A DNA stretch of 49,410 bases from Nostocoides japonicum T1-X7. Lineage in GTDB: Bacteria; Actinomycetota; Actinomycetes; Actinomycetales; Dermatophilaceae. A program made the translations under genes and the position numbers. Position 1 is the stretch's first letter, and each line of letters begins with the position of its first letter. Of this stretch, positions 36,092 to 45,513 are shown one piece after another. The notes beneath the pieces were generated by a model. That model searched no databases, was not told where the DNA came from, and saw only the letters and a program-made list of their open reading frames with translations. The stretch is taken from positions 4,888,168 to 4,937,577 of the forward strand of contig NZ_HF570958.1 in the NCBI RefSeq assembly GCF_001046855.1, written 5' to 3'.

Positions 36092-37438
36092 TCACTCGAC
36101 CTCGCGGTGGCGGCCCTGGGCCCGAAGCACTCTGCCCATGCCGAACGCCCCGAGGGCCGTCAGTCCGAGAATGACCGCGAACAGCAGTCCGATCACCCAC
36201 GGTGTATCCCCGCGGCCCGCCTGAAGGGCGAGGGCGATGGAGGGCACGAAGCCGCCGACCATCCCCGCAAGGTTGTAGGAGATCGCCACGCCGGAGTAGC
36301 GGTACCGCCCGTCGAAGAGCTGGCTGAACAGCGAGCCGATGGGCCCGTAGGGAATCCCGAGTAGGCCGATCCCCAAGGCGATCGCCAGCGCCGCCAACCA
36401 CACCTGTCCGGAACCCAGCATCAGGGTCAGCGGCGCGGCGCAGAGGACGGCCAGAACGCCGCCGGCGAACACCACCTTCCAGGGGGTGTAACGGTCTGCG
36501 AGCCGGCCGCTGATGAGGATGCTGCCGGCCTCGAGGACCGCCCCGCCCATGGTGGCGAGCAAGACGACCCAGGACGCCATCCCAAGGACCTTGGTGCCGT
36601 AGTTGACGGCATACGTGGTGAAGAGGAAGAAGCCACCGGATGCGAAGAGGGCGGTCATCACGACGAGCAGCATCTGGCCCCAGGCGTGACGCAACAGCTC
36701 GATGACGGGGATGTGGCGCTCCTCCTTCGCGGTCTCCTCGAGCTTCGCCGAGACGAAGACCGGAGACTCCTCCACCCGAAGGCGCAGGTAGATCGCGACA
36801 CCCAGCATGGGGAACGCGAGCAGGAACGGCACCCGCCAGCCCCAGGTCTCGAACTGCCCGGCCGGCAGCAGCGTCACGAGGGCGACGATCCCGGATGAGG
36901 CGATGGTGCCGACCGGTGAGCCGAACTGCGGCATCGCGCCGTAGATCGCCTTCTTCCGGGGCGGAGCATGCTCGACGGCCATGAGCACCGCCCCGCTCCA
37001 CTCGCCGCCGACCGATAGGCCCTGGATGAAGCGGAGCACGGCGAGCAGGATGGGCGCCGCGAGTCCGATCCGGTGGTAGGTCGGCAGCAGCCCGACCGCG
37101 CCCGTCGCAAGGCCGATGATCACGATGGTGAGGATCAAGGTCTTCTTCCGGCCGATCCGGTCGCCCAGGTGGCCGAAGACCATCCCGCCCAACGGACGGG
37201 CGACGAAGCCCACCGCAAAGGTGAGGAAGGCGAGGACCGTGCCGACCACGGGGTCGAACTCCGGGAAGAAGATGGAGTTGAAGACCAGTGCCGCCAGGAT
37301 CCCGTAGATGAAGTAGTCGTACCACTCCATCGACGTCCCGAGCAGGCTGGAGATCGCAACGCGCCGCAGCTCTCGCTCGTCGACCGTGAAGGCGTCCTCG
37401 TCGGCCGCAGACCATCCCTTCTGCTGCTCGACGCTCAC
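36092..37438 (-). CDS. MFS transporter, metabolite:H+ symporter (MHS) family
   Basis: The 448-residue 12-helix transporter has MHS features: SSLLGTSMEWYDYFIYG at the start of helix 1, the motif GHLGDRIGRKKTL between helices 2 and 3, RFIQGLSVGGEWSGAVLMAV, and GWRVPFLLAFPMLGVAIYLR. MHS members carry organic acids such as shikimate, alpha-ketoglutarate or aromatic acids. GTG 37438 follows GGAGGGG; the longer frame upstream is not protein-like. It lies upstream of the LysR gene on the same strand and diverges from the class II aldolase across a 550-base region. Confidence 0.9.
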   Translation of the reverse strand: MSVEQQKGWSAADEDAFTVDERELRRVAISSLLGTSMEWYDYFIYGILAALVFNSIFFPEFDPVVGTVLAFLTFAVGFVARPLGGMVFGHLGDRIGRKKTLILTIVIIGLATGAVGLLPTYHRIGLAAPILLAVLRFIQGLSVGGEWSGAVLMAVEHAPPRKKAIYGAMPQFGSPVGTIASSGIVALVTLLPAGQFETWGWRVPFLLAFPMLGVAIYLRLRVEESPVFVSAKLEETAKEERHIPVIELLRHAWGQMLLVVMTALFASGGFFLFTTYAVNYGTKVLGMASWVVLLATMGGAVLEAGSILISGRLADRYTPWKVVFAGGVLAVLCAAPLTLMLGSGQVWLAALAIALGIGLLGIPYGPIGSLFSQLFDGRYRYSGVAISYNLAGMVGGFVPSIALALQAGRGDTPWVIGLLFAVILGLTALGAFGMGRVLRAQGRHREVE

Positions 37439-37988
37439 CGGCCCCGCCCCTCCGAGCGATCCGACGAGAGCGTCCTTCCGCAGCGGGCGGGCTTCCCGTC
37501 CTGTGGAGGCGATGCGACCTTCATTGCCCAGTCCTCTCGTGGCGCGACCCGAGCACTTCCCTCGGCGTGGGTGAGGTGGGCTGCTCAGGCGCCTCGCGCG
37601 CCGGCCTGCCCATGATCGGCAAGTATGTGAGCGGCCGGTCGAGGGCGTCCAACGAGCGTTGGTGGACGCGGCAATCGGAGGAATCGATAGGTTGGCGCCG
37701 CTCCGTCGGGTCACGCGGCTCGACGAGCTGCACCGACTCGTCGGGTCCACAGCGGTCGGGTGCGATCGACCTCCTGTGGATGCCGCTTGCGACCACAGCC
37801 CAGGGGAGCGTCGGCGACTGGGGCCCGAGCGGCCACCGCCCTCTCCGCTGCTCACCGGGAACCACCTGCGGCACTCTCTCGACGTTGTGTTGGCCCGAGC
37901 GCCGGGTTCGGACAAGACGACGCCGCGGCGTGGGCTCGCATTCCTGCATACTCGAAGGCGACCACTTCGGTGCTTTCGAGAGGTTCTG
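37439..37988. promoter_or_regulatory. Divergent regulatory region with an inverted repeat
   Basis: The 550 bases between the MHS gene and the aldolase gene hold no supported CDS. Close to the aldolase start, CTCGAAGGC (37951-37959) and GCTTTCGAG (37972-37980) form an imperfect dyad (8 of 9 pairs, 12-base centre), suited as an operator. GCATACT just before it may be the -10 box of the aldolase gene. Confidence 0.45.
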
Positions 37989-38771
37989 ATGACCACACTT
38001 GCCAGCGACTCGGTCACGACGTCGGAGGACATCGAGTCGAGTCTCCGACGTGAACTCGCAGCCTTCTACCGGCTCGTCGCGCACTTCCGGATGACCGACC
38101 TCATCTTCAACCACATCTCGGTGGAGCTCCCGGGCCCGGACAACCACTTCCTGCTCAATCCATACGGCCTGATGTACGAAGAGATCACGGCGTCGAGCCT
38201 GGTGAAGGTCGACGCGGACGGCCGCTTGGTCGAGCCGTCACCGTTCAGCGTGAATCCCGCTGGCTTCGTGATCCACTCGGCTGTGCACAGTGCCCGTGAG
38301 GATGCCAAGTGCGTCGTCCACACCCACACTCAGGCGGGCTGCGCGGTCGCCGCTCAGGAAGACGGCTTGCTGCCCCTGAGCCAGATGGCGCTCGAGTTCT
38401 ACGACCGCATCGGCTACCACGACTACGAGGGCATCGCCCTCAACCTCGAGGAACGCGACCGGCTCATCGCCGATCTCGGCGACAAGCCGGTGATGATTCT
38501 GCGCAACCACGGTCTGCTGGCCGTGGGTGAGACGATCGCGCAGGCGTTCTATCGGATCTTCTACCTCGAGCGAGCCTGTCAGATCCAGGTCGCCGCCCAG
38601 GCCGCGCGCACGGTGACGCCGTCCCCCGAGGTCTGTGAGTACACCTATCAGCAGCTCACGTCCCCCGACACGGTCGAGGGTGACCTTCTCGACGACTCCC
38701 ACACCGTGGACCTGACCTGGGCCGCGATGCTACGGCTGGTCGAGCGCAATTACCCCGATTACAAGAGCTGA
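37989..38771 (+). CDS. Class II aldolase/adducin-family protein
   Basis: The 260-residue protein has the zinc-site motif VVHTHTQAGCAVAA and the third His region ILRNHGLLAVG, plus NHISVELPG and LLNPYGLMYEEITASSLVKV. Members include fuculose-phosphate aldolase-like lyases and decarboxylating enzymes acting on hydroxy acids; this subtype without a sugar-kinase neighbour has no assigned substrate. AGAGG precedes ATG 37989. With the ThDP enzyme, amidohydrolase and MHS transporter it makes a catabolic set for an unknown organic acid or amide. Confidence 0.88.
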   Translation: MTTLASDSVTTSEDIESSLRRELAAFYRLVAHFRMTDLIFNHISVELPGPDNHFLLNPYGLMYEEITASSLVKVDADGRLVEPSPFSVNPAGFVIHSAVHSAREDAKCVVHTHTQAGCAVAAQEDGLLPLSQMALEFYDRIGYHDYEGIALNLEERDRLIADLGDKPVMILRNHGLLAVGETIAQAFYRIFYLERACQIQVAAQAARTVTPSPEVCEYTYQQLTSPDTVEGDLLDDSHTVDLTWAAMLRLVERNYPDYKS

Positions 38772-39025
38772 CCTCGAAGGGTCAAGACGCCGCTGTTGGG
38801 GGCGTTCTCACAACGACTCCTCAGCCGCTGCCAGCACGACAGTTGATTCGCCGGAGGCATGTCCAACTCCCTCGCAGGGGAGGATCGTGGACGCTCGAGT
38901 CGAGGCGAAGGCGTGGCGGGGAGGCTTGGTTGAAAGACGGGGTATGGGCCGACGTAGTCGGTGTTTGGAGACGACGCCGGAGCTTCCGGCAATGGCGAAT
39001 TTGACCCAAGCCCGAACGGGCACCT

Positions 39026-39061
39026 GATGGGTATGTCGCCACGCGTGACGGCATACCCATC
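39026..39061. repeat. Perfect inverted repeat with nested palindrome
   Basis: GATGGGTATG (39026-39035) and CATACCCATC (39052-39061) pair perfectly (11 bp with the flanking T/A). The 16-base centre contains the palindrome CACGCGTG. Located after two convergent operons it may be a bidirectional terminator or a protein-binding site. Confidence 0.6.
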
Positions 39062-39226
39062 ACGCAGCCTCCAACGCCCGTCGCGCGCGGAAGCGGGAGT
39101 GACACGTTTGAACTGTGCGAGGTGGGCTGCCTCAGGTCGATTCGTGCCCTCCTGATCCCCTGGGGCGTGCGTGATGAGCCATAGTGCGCAGCCCTGACCC
39201 GGAGCGACGATCGAGATTCGAGATAG

Positions 39227-39257
39227 GTCGTCGGTTCGATTCCGACAGGCGGCTCCA
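39227..39257 (+). other. tRNA 3'-end fragment with CCA, candidate attachment scar
   Basis: GGTCGTCGGTTCGATTCCGA and the following CAGGCGGCTCCA form a perfect T-stem (GTCGG/CCGAC) with TTCGATT loop, a 7-base acceptor strand AGGCGGC, discriminator and encoded CCA. The partner acceptor strand GCCGCCT and the D and anticodon arms are missing in the 50 bases upstream. This is the classic look of an att remnant left by a tRNA-targeting integrase. Confidence 0.6.
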
Positions 39258-39423
39258 TGGCAGGCCCCTGACCAGCACAGACGCAGGTCGGGGGTCTCGC
39301 GTATCGGGGGCTGGCCAGTCGAGTGACGCGCGTGCGACACGCCCGCCGTCAGACCTGTCGAGCCCTGCGCATCAGGCGCCGCGCGTGGCGGCCACGCAGG
39401 AGAGGGCACGTCTGGTTGGCCGG

Positions 39424-40887
39424 TCAGCGCTGGATCGCCTTGACCTCGGTGAACTCGGCGAGGCCGTGGGTGCCCAGCTCGCGGCCGTTGCCGGACTGCT
39501 TGTAGCCGCCGAAGGGTTGGAGAGGGTTGAATGCGCCGCCGTTGATGTCGACCATGCCGGTGCGCAGGCGACGGGCGACCCGTTCGGCCCGCGCCCGGTC
39601 GGCACCCCAGACCCCGCCGGCCAGGCCGTACATGGTGTCGTTGGCGATCTGGACGGCTTCGTCCTCGCTGTCGTAGGCGATGATCGACAGCACCGGCCCG
39701 AAGATCTCCTCCTGCTCGATGGTCATCCCGGGGATCACGTCGGAGAAGACGGTCGGCCTCACGAACCAGCCCGTGTGGAGTCCGTCGACTGGTTCGGTGC
39801 CTCCGGTGACCAGACGGGCACCCTCGTCGAGGCCCGTGCGGATGTAACCGCGGACGGTCTCGCGATGGGACCGGGTGACCATCGGACCCAGCTGGGTGGC
39901 CGGGTCGAAGGGGTCGCCCACCGTGGCGGATTCGGCGGCGAAGCGGGCGATCGCCTCCACCTGGGCCAGTCGGTCGCGGGGCACCAGCATCCGGGTGAAC
40001 GCGGTGCAGGTCTGGCCGGAGTTGAGGAAGCACTTGCCGATGCCGTCGACCACGGCCTGGGTCAGCTCGTCGCCGGTGACGTCGTCGAGGATGATGTTGG
40101 CGGACTTGCCGCCCAGCTCCAACGAGACCCTCTTGACGGTCTGTGCGGCCAGCTCACCGACACGCCTGCCGGCCCGGGTGGACCCGGTGAGCGAGATCAT
40201 GTCGACGTCCGGATGCCCGGCGAGTGCCTCGCCGACGACCGGGCCCTCGCCGGTGACCAGGTTGAACACGCCGGCCGGGAGACCGACCTCGTCGAGGATC
40301 TCCGCGAGGAGGAATGCCGACAGCGGTGCGACCTCGCTCGGCTTGAGGACGACCGAGCATCCGGCGGCGATGGCCGGGGCGACCTTGGCGGCCACCTGGT
40401 GCAGCGGGTAGTTCCACGGGGTGATGGCGCCCACCACACCGACCGGTTCACGGACGACGAGGCTGTTGCCGATCTCCTCCTGCCATGGGAAGTCGCGGAC
40501 CAGCCTGGCCATGCTCCCGAAGGACCAGGCCGGCATGCCGGCCTGGATGAGGACCGAGGTCGCGATCGGCATACCCATCTCGCTCGTCACGACGGCCGCG
40601 ATCCGCTCGGCCTGATCCGCCAGCCTGGCATGCACGGCACTCAACAGCTGGGCACGGGTGTCCAGGTCGGTCTGCGACCAGGCGTGGAAGCCCGTCTGGG
40701 CGGCAGCCACCGCACGGTCCACGTCACGAGCGGATCCGAGCGGCACGCGGGCGATGACCTGCTCGGTCGTCGCGTTGACCACGTCGTGAGTCCGGTACCC
40801 GGGGTCGGGGTCCACCCAGGCCCCCCCGATGTAGAACCTGTCGTGCGCCGGGATCAGGTCGGTCGCAGTCGTGTCGGTGGCAGTCAT
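39424..40887 (-). CDS. NAD(P)-dependent aldehyde dehydrogenase
   Basis: A 487-residue ALDH with [28 protein letters not shown], general base Glu257 in LELGGKSA and nucleophile Cys294 in [10 protein letters not shown]. It is the last gene of the minus-strand operon esterase - monooxygenase - GMC oxidase - ALDH and follows the GMC gene by only 10 bases. The likely role is oxidation of the aldehyde produced by the GMC enzyme to a carboxylic acid, completing ketone/lactone breakdown. Confidence 0.92.
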   Translation of the reverse strand: MTATDTTATDLIPAHDRFYIGGAWVDPDPGYRTHDVVNATTEQVIARVPLGSARDVDRAVAAAQTGFHAWSQTDLDTRAQLLSAVHARLADQAERIAAVVTSEMGMPIATSVLIQAGMPAWSFGSMARLVRDFPWQEEIGNSLVVREPVGVVGAITPWNYPLHQVAAKVAPAIAAGCSVVLKPSEVAPLSAFLLAEILDEVGLPAGVFNLVTGEGPVVGEALAGHPDVDMISLTGSTRAGRRVGELAAQTVKRVSLELGGKSANIILDDVTGDELTQAVVDGIGKCFLNSGQTCTAFTRMLVPRDRLAQVEAIARFAAESATVGDPFDPATQLGPMVTRSHRETVRGYIRTGLDEGARLVTGGTEPVDGLHTGWFVRPTVFSDVIPGMTIEQEEIFGPVLSIIAYDSEDEAVQIANDTMYGLAGGVWGADRARAERVARRLRTGMVDINGGAFNPLQPFGGYKQSGNGRELGTHGLAEFTEVKAIQR

Positions 40888-40897
40888 GTCGGTCTCC

Positions 40898-42871
40898 TCA
40901 CGCGCCGGGCCGCACGGAGCTGGCGATGGCTTCGGCCGTGCGGTGAGCCAGGGCCATGGTCGAGATCATCGGGTTGGTGCCGGAGGAGGTCGGGAACGCG
41001 CTGGCGTCTCCGATCCACACCCCGGGGGTGTCATGCAGCTCGCCGCGGGGGTCGGCGACGCTGATCTGCGGGTCGGCGCCCATCCGGCAGCTGCCCATCT
41101 GGTGGGCGGAGAACAGGCTCCACCCGCCGTAGGTGATCGGGATCTGCCGCAACGCGCCGATGAAGTCCTCCAGGTCGTCGCCCCAGCGCCAGGTCGGCAA
41201 CCCGGCCGCCAACCCGGAGATCCGCAGGGCGCCGGCCGCGTGATGCATACGCACCTGCACCTCGACACCGCGGTAGATGTTCTCGATGTCCACCGGGTCG
41301 GTCACCGCATAGGTGACCACCGCCTCGCCGTCGGCGTCGATGGTGACCCGGCCATGGCCGTGGTCCCGGGTCAGCGAGATGGTGCTCGAGGTGTCGCGCA
41401 TGAGGCTCATGGCCGCCTTGTGCTCCTGCGCGGTGGTGAACGGCAGCAGTGCCGCGGAGGTGCCGATCGAGTAGTGCGGCGCCTCGATGAGGAACCCATA
41501 CCCGTTCTCGGGGTGGTCGAACTCGTCGATCGCCGCGGTCATCGGCGCACCCCACCACGCCTTCTGCTCGTCCGCATAGACCGCCGAGACGGCGGTGCAG
41601 GGGTGCAGCCGCAGATGGTGACCGACCGCCGGCCCCCCGATGCCGGAACGCAGCAGCAGCGCAGGGGACTCCAACGAACCCGCGGCCACCACCACCTTGG
41701 GGGCGCGAACCGTCACCCGGGTGGTGGCCCCGGTGGCCGGGTCGAGGCAGCTGGCGGCGACGCCCGCCGCGCGGCCGTCCTCGACCAGCACCGTGTCGGC
41801 GTGGCAACGCACGATGATGTCGGCGCCGGCGTCGAACGCATCCTGCAGGTAGGTCTTCATGGTCCCGAGCTTGGAGCCGGAGATGTCACCGAAACCCATG
41901 GATCCTGCGTTGTCCGGGGTGTATGTCCGCCGGTCCGCGTTGCGTTCGATCGACTCCACCGACCAGCCGAGCGCCTCCGCACCGTCCACGATGCGCTGGT
42001 TCGGGCCGTTCAGCTCCGAGCACTCCCCGTTGACCTCGATGCGCCCGCTGATCGCGTCCAGGTGCCCGTCGAACTCGGGCCCGTTCACGCCCTCCAGACC
42101 GTGCTCGCGGGTCCACTCCGCTCGCACCCACGGGCGGGTCCGCAGGCAGTTCGTCCAGTTCACCGTGCTCCCCCCGCCGAGGGCCGCACCCGCCATGAGG
42201 CTGATGTTCAGATCGGCGGACGACGTCGGGCCGCCGCGCCAGTACAGGTTCTGGTAGCCCCACAGCTCCAACTGGTTGAAGTCGGACTCGTCGAAATAGC
42301 CGCCCGCCTCCAGGACGACCACCTTCAGGCCCTGCGTCGCCAGCACGCCCGCGATCACCCCACCGCCCGAGCCGGAGCCGACGACGACCACATCCGCCTC
42401 GATCGTCGCGCCGTCCTCGGGGACCAACGGAGCGATGGGCTTCGGGTCCTGCGACGGCGCGGTGTTGGGCCCCGGGTAGCCGAACTGTCTCCAGAAGGGG
42501 TTCTGCCCGGCCGCGTCCGGCACCGCGTAGGTCAACAGCCGGATCAGACCCGTCAGGGCGTTGACCCCGACCGCTGCCATCGGGCCCAGCAGGGCCGTGC
42601 GCGACAGCAGCGTCTCCCGGGAGATCGGCGACGCCGTCACGATGCCCTGGGCGACCAGACCGTCCACCAGCCCCAACAACCCGTCCCGGTCCGGCGCGGG
42701 CATCCCGCCCAACATCGCGATCAATGCCTGGTCCGCGCCGACATCGGTCGACGCCAACGCCCAGAAACCGTGCGGGTCGTCGTCGCGCTGGATCGACGGC
42801 ACCACCGTGTCGCAGATCGCCCGCAAGCCCGCGAGCCGCTCCTGGCTCAACCATTCACCGGTGTCACTCAT
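40898..42871 (-). CDS. GMC-family FAD-dependent alcohol oxidase/dehydrogenase
   Basis: The 657-residue protein has an N-terminal helical region of about 150 residues ([20 protein letters not shown]), resembling that of long-chain alcohol oxidases, then the FAD motif [20 protein letters not shown] and LEAGGYF, a substrate domain, and the C-terminal GMC motif around [14 protein letters not shown] and [20 protein letters not shown] enzymes oxidise primary or secondary alcohols. In the operon it could make the ketone from a cyclic alcohol or oxidise the hydroxy acid released by the esterase. No signal peptide is evident. Confidence 0.9.
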   Translation of the reverse strand: MSDTGEWLSQERLAGLRAICDTVVPSIQRDDDPHGFWALASTDVGADQALIAMLGGMPAPDRDGLLGLVDGLVAQGIVTASPISRETLLSRTALLGPMAAVGVNALTGLIRLLTYAVPDAAGQNPFWRQFGYPGPNTAPSQDPKPIAPLVPEDGATIEADVVVVGSGSGGGVIAGVLATQGLKVVVLEAGGYFDESDFNQLELWGYQNLYWRGGPTSSADLNISLMAGAALGGGSTVNWTNCLRTRPWVRAEWTREHGLEGVNGPEFDGHLDAISGRIEVNGECSELNGPNQRIVDGAEALGWSVESIERNADRRTYTPDNAGSMGFGDISGSKLGTMKTYLQDAFDAGADIIVRCHADTVLVEDGRAAGVAASCLDPATGATTRVTVRAPKVVVAAGSLESPALLLRSGIGGPAVGHHLRLHPCTAVSAVYADEQKAWWGAPMTAAIDEFDHPENGYGFLIEAPHYSIGTSAALLPFTTAQEHKAAMSLMRDTSSTISLTRDHGHGRVTIDADGEAVVTYAVTDPVDIENIYRGVEVQVRMHHAAGALRISGLAAGLPTWRWGDDLEDFIGALRQIPITYGGWSLFSAHQMGSCRMGADPQISVADPRGELHDTPGVWIGDASAFPTSSGTNPMISTMALAHRTAEAIASSVRPGA

Positions 42872-42973
42872 GTGTGTTCGTCCTTCGGGAGTGGGATGCG
42901 TATCAGGGAGCCGGGATCCGGCAGCAGGCGGCCTCCGCGGACGACCGCGCCGGCGAGGCCCGGCACGGGCCGG

Positions 42974-44554
42974 CTACGCCAGCTCGAAGCCGTGGTGGTT
43001 CAGGGTCATGCCCTGCACCACCTGGCGGTAGAGACCGACGCCGCCCACGAAGGGCAGGAAGACCTGCTCCTTGCCCGGGATGTTGGCGCCCATGTACCAG
43101 GACGCGGCCTGCGGCATCAGGGTGAGGTTGGCCAGGTCGTTGTTGGTGCGGACCCAGTTGTCCTCGGCGTCCAGGTCGGGCTCGATCCGCTGGATGTCGT
43201 TCTCTCGCAGGTACTTCAGGGTGTCGGCGATCCATTCGACGTGGAACTCGATCGAGGTCATCATGTTGGACAGGACCGACGGGCTCTGTGGGCCGGTGAC
43301 GGTGAACAGGTTCGGGAAGCCGTGGGACATCAGGCCCAGGTAGGTGCGTGGGCCGTGGGCCCACTTGTCCGCCAGCCGCTGCCCGCCCGCGCGGATGTCG
43401 ATCGCGTTGAGCGCGCCGGTCATCGCGTCGAAACCGGTAGCCATGATGATCACGTCGAACGCGTAGTCGCCTGACATCGTGGCGATCCCGGTCGGGGTGA
43501 AGCGTTCGATCGGCGTCTCTCGCAGGTCGACGAGGTGGACGTTCGGCCGGTTGTAGGTCTCGTAGTAGCCGGTGTCCACGCACATCCGTTTGGATCCGAT
43601 GGGATAGGTCCGCGGGGACAGCTTCTCGGCCACGACCGGGTCGGTGACCTTGGCGCGGATCTGGCCGCGCGCGTACTCGGCGACGACCGCGTTGGCGGCG
43701 GGATCGGTTCCGGCATCGGGGAATCGGGTGTTCAGGCACAGGCCGCCCTCGGCCCATGCCGAGTCGAGCTCCACTCTGGCGGCGTCCTCGGTCAGCTCCA
43801 GCACCGGGATGGCGCCCTCGACGCACTGGAACCCCAACAGGCTGGCCCGGCTGGCCTCGCGGAAGGACTCGTAGTCCGGACGCACCGCGGCGAGCCGGGC
43901 ATCGGCGGGCTCGTTGTGGGCCGGGATCGCGTAGGACGGGGTGCGCTGGAAGACCGTCAGGTCGGCGACCTCGGGGGCGACCGCGGTGATCACCTGCAGC
44001 CCGGAGGAGCCGGTGCCGATCACCGCTACCCGTTTGCCGGACAGATCGGTGCCTTGCGGGTACTCGGAGGTCCAGTACAGGTCCCCCTCGAAGTCGTCCA
44101 TGCCCGCGAAGCGGGGGCGGGAGGGCACGGAGAGGCACCCGGTCGCCGCGATCACGAACCGGGCGGTCCGGGTCTGCCCGTCGGCGGTGGTGACGGTCCA
44201 CTCGGTCGCCGACTCGTCCCAGTCCAGGGCGGTGACCCGCGTGCCGAAGAGGATGTCCCGGCGCAGGTCGAAGCGGTCCGCGACGTGCTCCGCATACGCA
44301 CGGATCTCCGGCTGGGCGCTGTACCGCTCGGTCCAGTCCCACTCCTGCTGCAGCTCCTCGGAGAAGGAGTAGGAGTACTCGATCGACTGGATGTCGACTC
44401 GCGCGCCCGGGTACCGGTTCCAGTACCAGGTGCCGCCGACGTCATCGCCGGCCTCGATCACCAGCGCATCGAAGCCCAGCTGGTCCCGCAGCGTGTACAG
44501 CTGGTACATGCCGGAGAACCCGGCGCCGATGATGATCACGTCATGCTGACTCAT
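42974..44554 (-). CDS. Flavin monooxygenase, Baeyer-Villiger type (cyclohexanone monooxygenase-like)
   Basis: The 526-residue protein has the first Rossmann motif IIIGAGFSGMYQLYTLRDQ, GGTWYWNRYPGARVDIQS, the NADPH motif VAVIGTGSSGLQVITAVAPE, and CVDTGYYETYNRPNV and ATGFDAMTGALNAIDI, all typical of Baeyer-Villiger monooxygenases of the cyclohexanone/phenylacetone group. The fingerprint FxGxxxHxxxW(P) is altered to FEGDLYWTSEYP (residues 155-166): Trp161 replaces His and Tyr165 replaces Trp. The enzyme would insert oxygen beside a ketone. Start ATG 44554 overlaps the esterase stop (ATGA). Confidence 0.87.
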   Translation of the reverse strand: MSQHDVIIIGAGFSGMYQLYTLRDQLGFDALVIEAGDDVGGTWYWNRYPGARVDIQSIEYSYSFSEELQQEWDWTERYSAQPEIRAYAEHVADRFDLRRDILFGTRVTALDWDESATEWTVTTADGQTRTARFVIAATGCLSVPSRPRFAGMDDFEGDLYWTSEYPQGTDLSGKRVAVIGTGSSGLQVITAVAPEVADLTVFQRTPSYAIPAHNEPADARLAAVRPDYESFREASRASLLGFQCVEGAIPVLELTEDAARVELDSAWAEGGLCLNTRFPDAGTDPAANAVVAEYARGQIRAKVTDPVVAEKLSPRTYPIGSKRMCVDTGYYETYNRPNVHLVDLRETPIERFTPTGIATMSGDYAFDVIIMATGFDAMTGALNAIDIRAGGQRLADKWAHGPRTYLGLMSHGFPNLFTVTGPQSPSVLSNMMTSIEFHVEWIADTLKYLRENDIQRIEPDLDAEDNWVRTNNDLANLTLMPQAASWYMGANIPGKEQVFLPFVGGVGLYRQVVQGMTLNHHGFELA

Positions 44555-45513
44555 CCGCAGTCCCTCCCGGCGATGAACTCGTTGATGTAGTCGGCCACCC
44601 TGCGCAGGCCGGTGTCGTAGCCGGGGAGGATCCCGGCCATCTGGAAGTAGGCGTGCATCTGCCCCTCGGCCTCGTCCAGGGTGACCTCGACTCCGGCATC
44701 GCGCAGGGCCTCGGCGTAGGCGACACCCTCGTCGCGCAGCGGGTCGCATTCGGCGACGTACACCAGGGCGGGGGGCAGGCCGGCCAGGCTGTCCGCGCGG
44801 ATCGGCGAGGCGGAGGGGTTCGTGCGAGCCTCCTCCTCGGGCAGGTAGTGCGTCCAGAACCAGACCATGTAGTCGCGTGAGAGGAGCAGCTGGTTCTCCG
44901 GTGCCAGGGACGACGGGGTGTCCAGGTCGCAATCGGTGACGGGGTAGACCAGCACCTGCAGGTCCACCTGCGGTCCGCCGCGATCGCGCGCCCACTGGGT
45001 CATCACGGCACTGAGATTCCCGCCGGCGCTGTCGCCGGCGACGATCAGGGGTGCGCCGTCGTATGCCAGGTCGGCCTTGTGGTCGTCGGCCCAGACCAGT
45101 CCGGTGTACGAGTCCTCGACGGCGGCCGGGAACGGGTGCTCCGGGGCCTTGCGGTAGTTGACCAGGACCACGGTGCAGTCGGTGGCGACGACCAGGTCGC
45201 GGGCGACGTGGTCGTACTGGTAGTCGATATCGCCGATGACCCAGCCACCGCCGTGGAAGTAGACCAGCACTCCCTTGGGCGCACCCTTCGGTCTGAGGGT
45301 GCGGATCCGGATCCGGTCCCCGCCACCCGTGTCGATCCTCAGGTTCCGGACCTGCCCAACCTCCGGGCCGGGACCGCTCAGGGCCGCCAGCGTCGCGTCG
45401 GCCAACCGGGCGATCCCGGGGGTCAACACCTCGAAAGGCGGTGGCGGATCCGCAGCGAGTGCGGTGACGAACGAGACGGAAGCATCGTCCAGCGCCATCG
45501 GCATCTTCTCCAT
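44551..45513 (-). CDS. Alpha/beta-hydrolase esterase/lactonase (HSL family)
   Basis: The 320-residue enzyme has the oxyanion motif HGGGW (87-91), the nucleophile Ser162 in GDSAGGN, the acid in AECDPLRDEG and His in GQMHAYFQM, the hormone-sensitive-lipase family pattern. It hydrolyses small esters and probably the ester or lactone formed by the Baeyer-Villiger enzyme, to which it is translationally coupled. ATG 45498 (MALDD) with GGAG nine bases upstream is an equally good start. First gene of the operon, divergent from the PucR-type regulator. Confidence 0.9.
   Translation of the reverse strand: MEKMPMALDDASVSFVTALAADPPPPFEVLTPGIARLADATLAALSGPGPEVGQVRNLRIDTGGGDRIRIRTLRPKGAPKGVLVYFHGGGWVIGDIDYQYDHVARDLVVATDCTVVLVNYRKAPEHPFPAAVEDSYTGLVWADDHKADLAYDGAPLIVAGDSAGGNLSAVMTQWARDRGGPQVDLQVLVYPVTDCDLDTPSSLAPENQLLLSRDYMVWFWTHYLPEEEARTNPSASPIRADSLAGLPPALVYVAECDPLRDEGVAYAEALRDAGVEVTLDEAEGQMHAYFQMAGILPGYDTGLRRVADYINEFIAGRDCG

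Larger units (their letters stand above)
38772..39423. other. Intergenic region with dyad and tRNA 3' end
   Basis: About 650 bases without a supported CDS, lying between two convergent operons. It holds the dyad at 39026-39061 and the tRNA 3'-end fragment at 39227-39257. Frames here read through tRNA-like sequence and are not protein-like. Confidence 0.5.

Noticed and set aside
39180..39257. Complete tRNA gene
   Set aside because: The acceptor 5' strand complementary to AGGCGGC and the D and anticodon arms are absent within 50 bases upstream.
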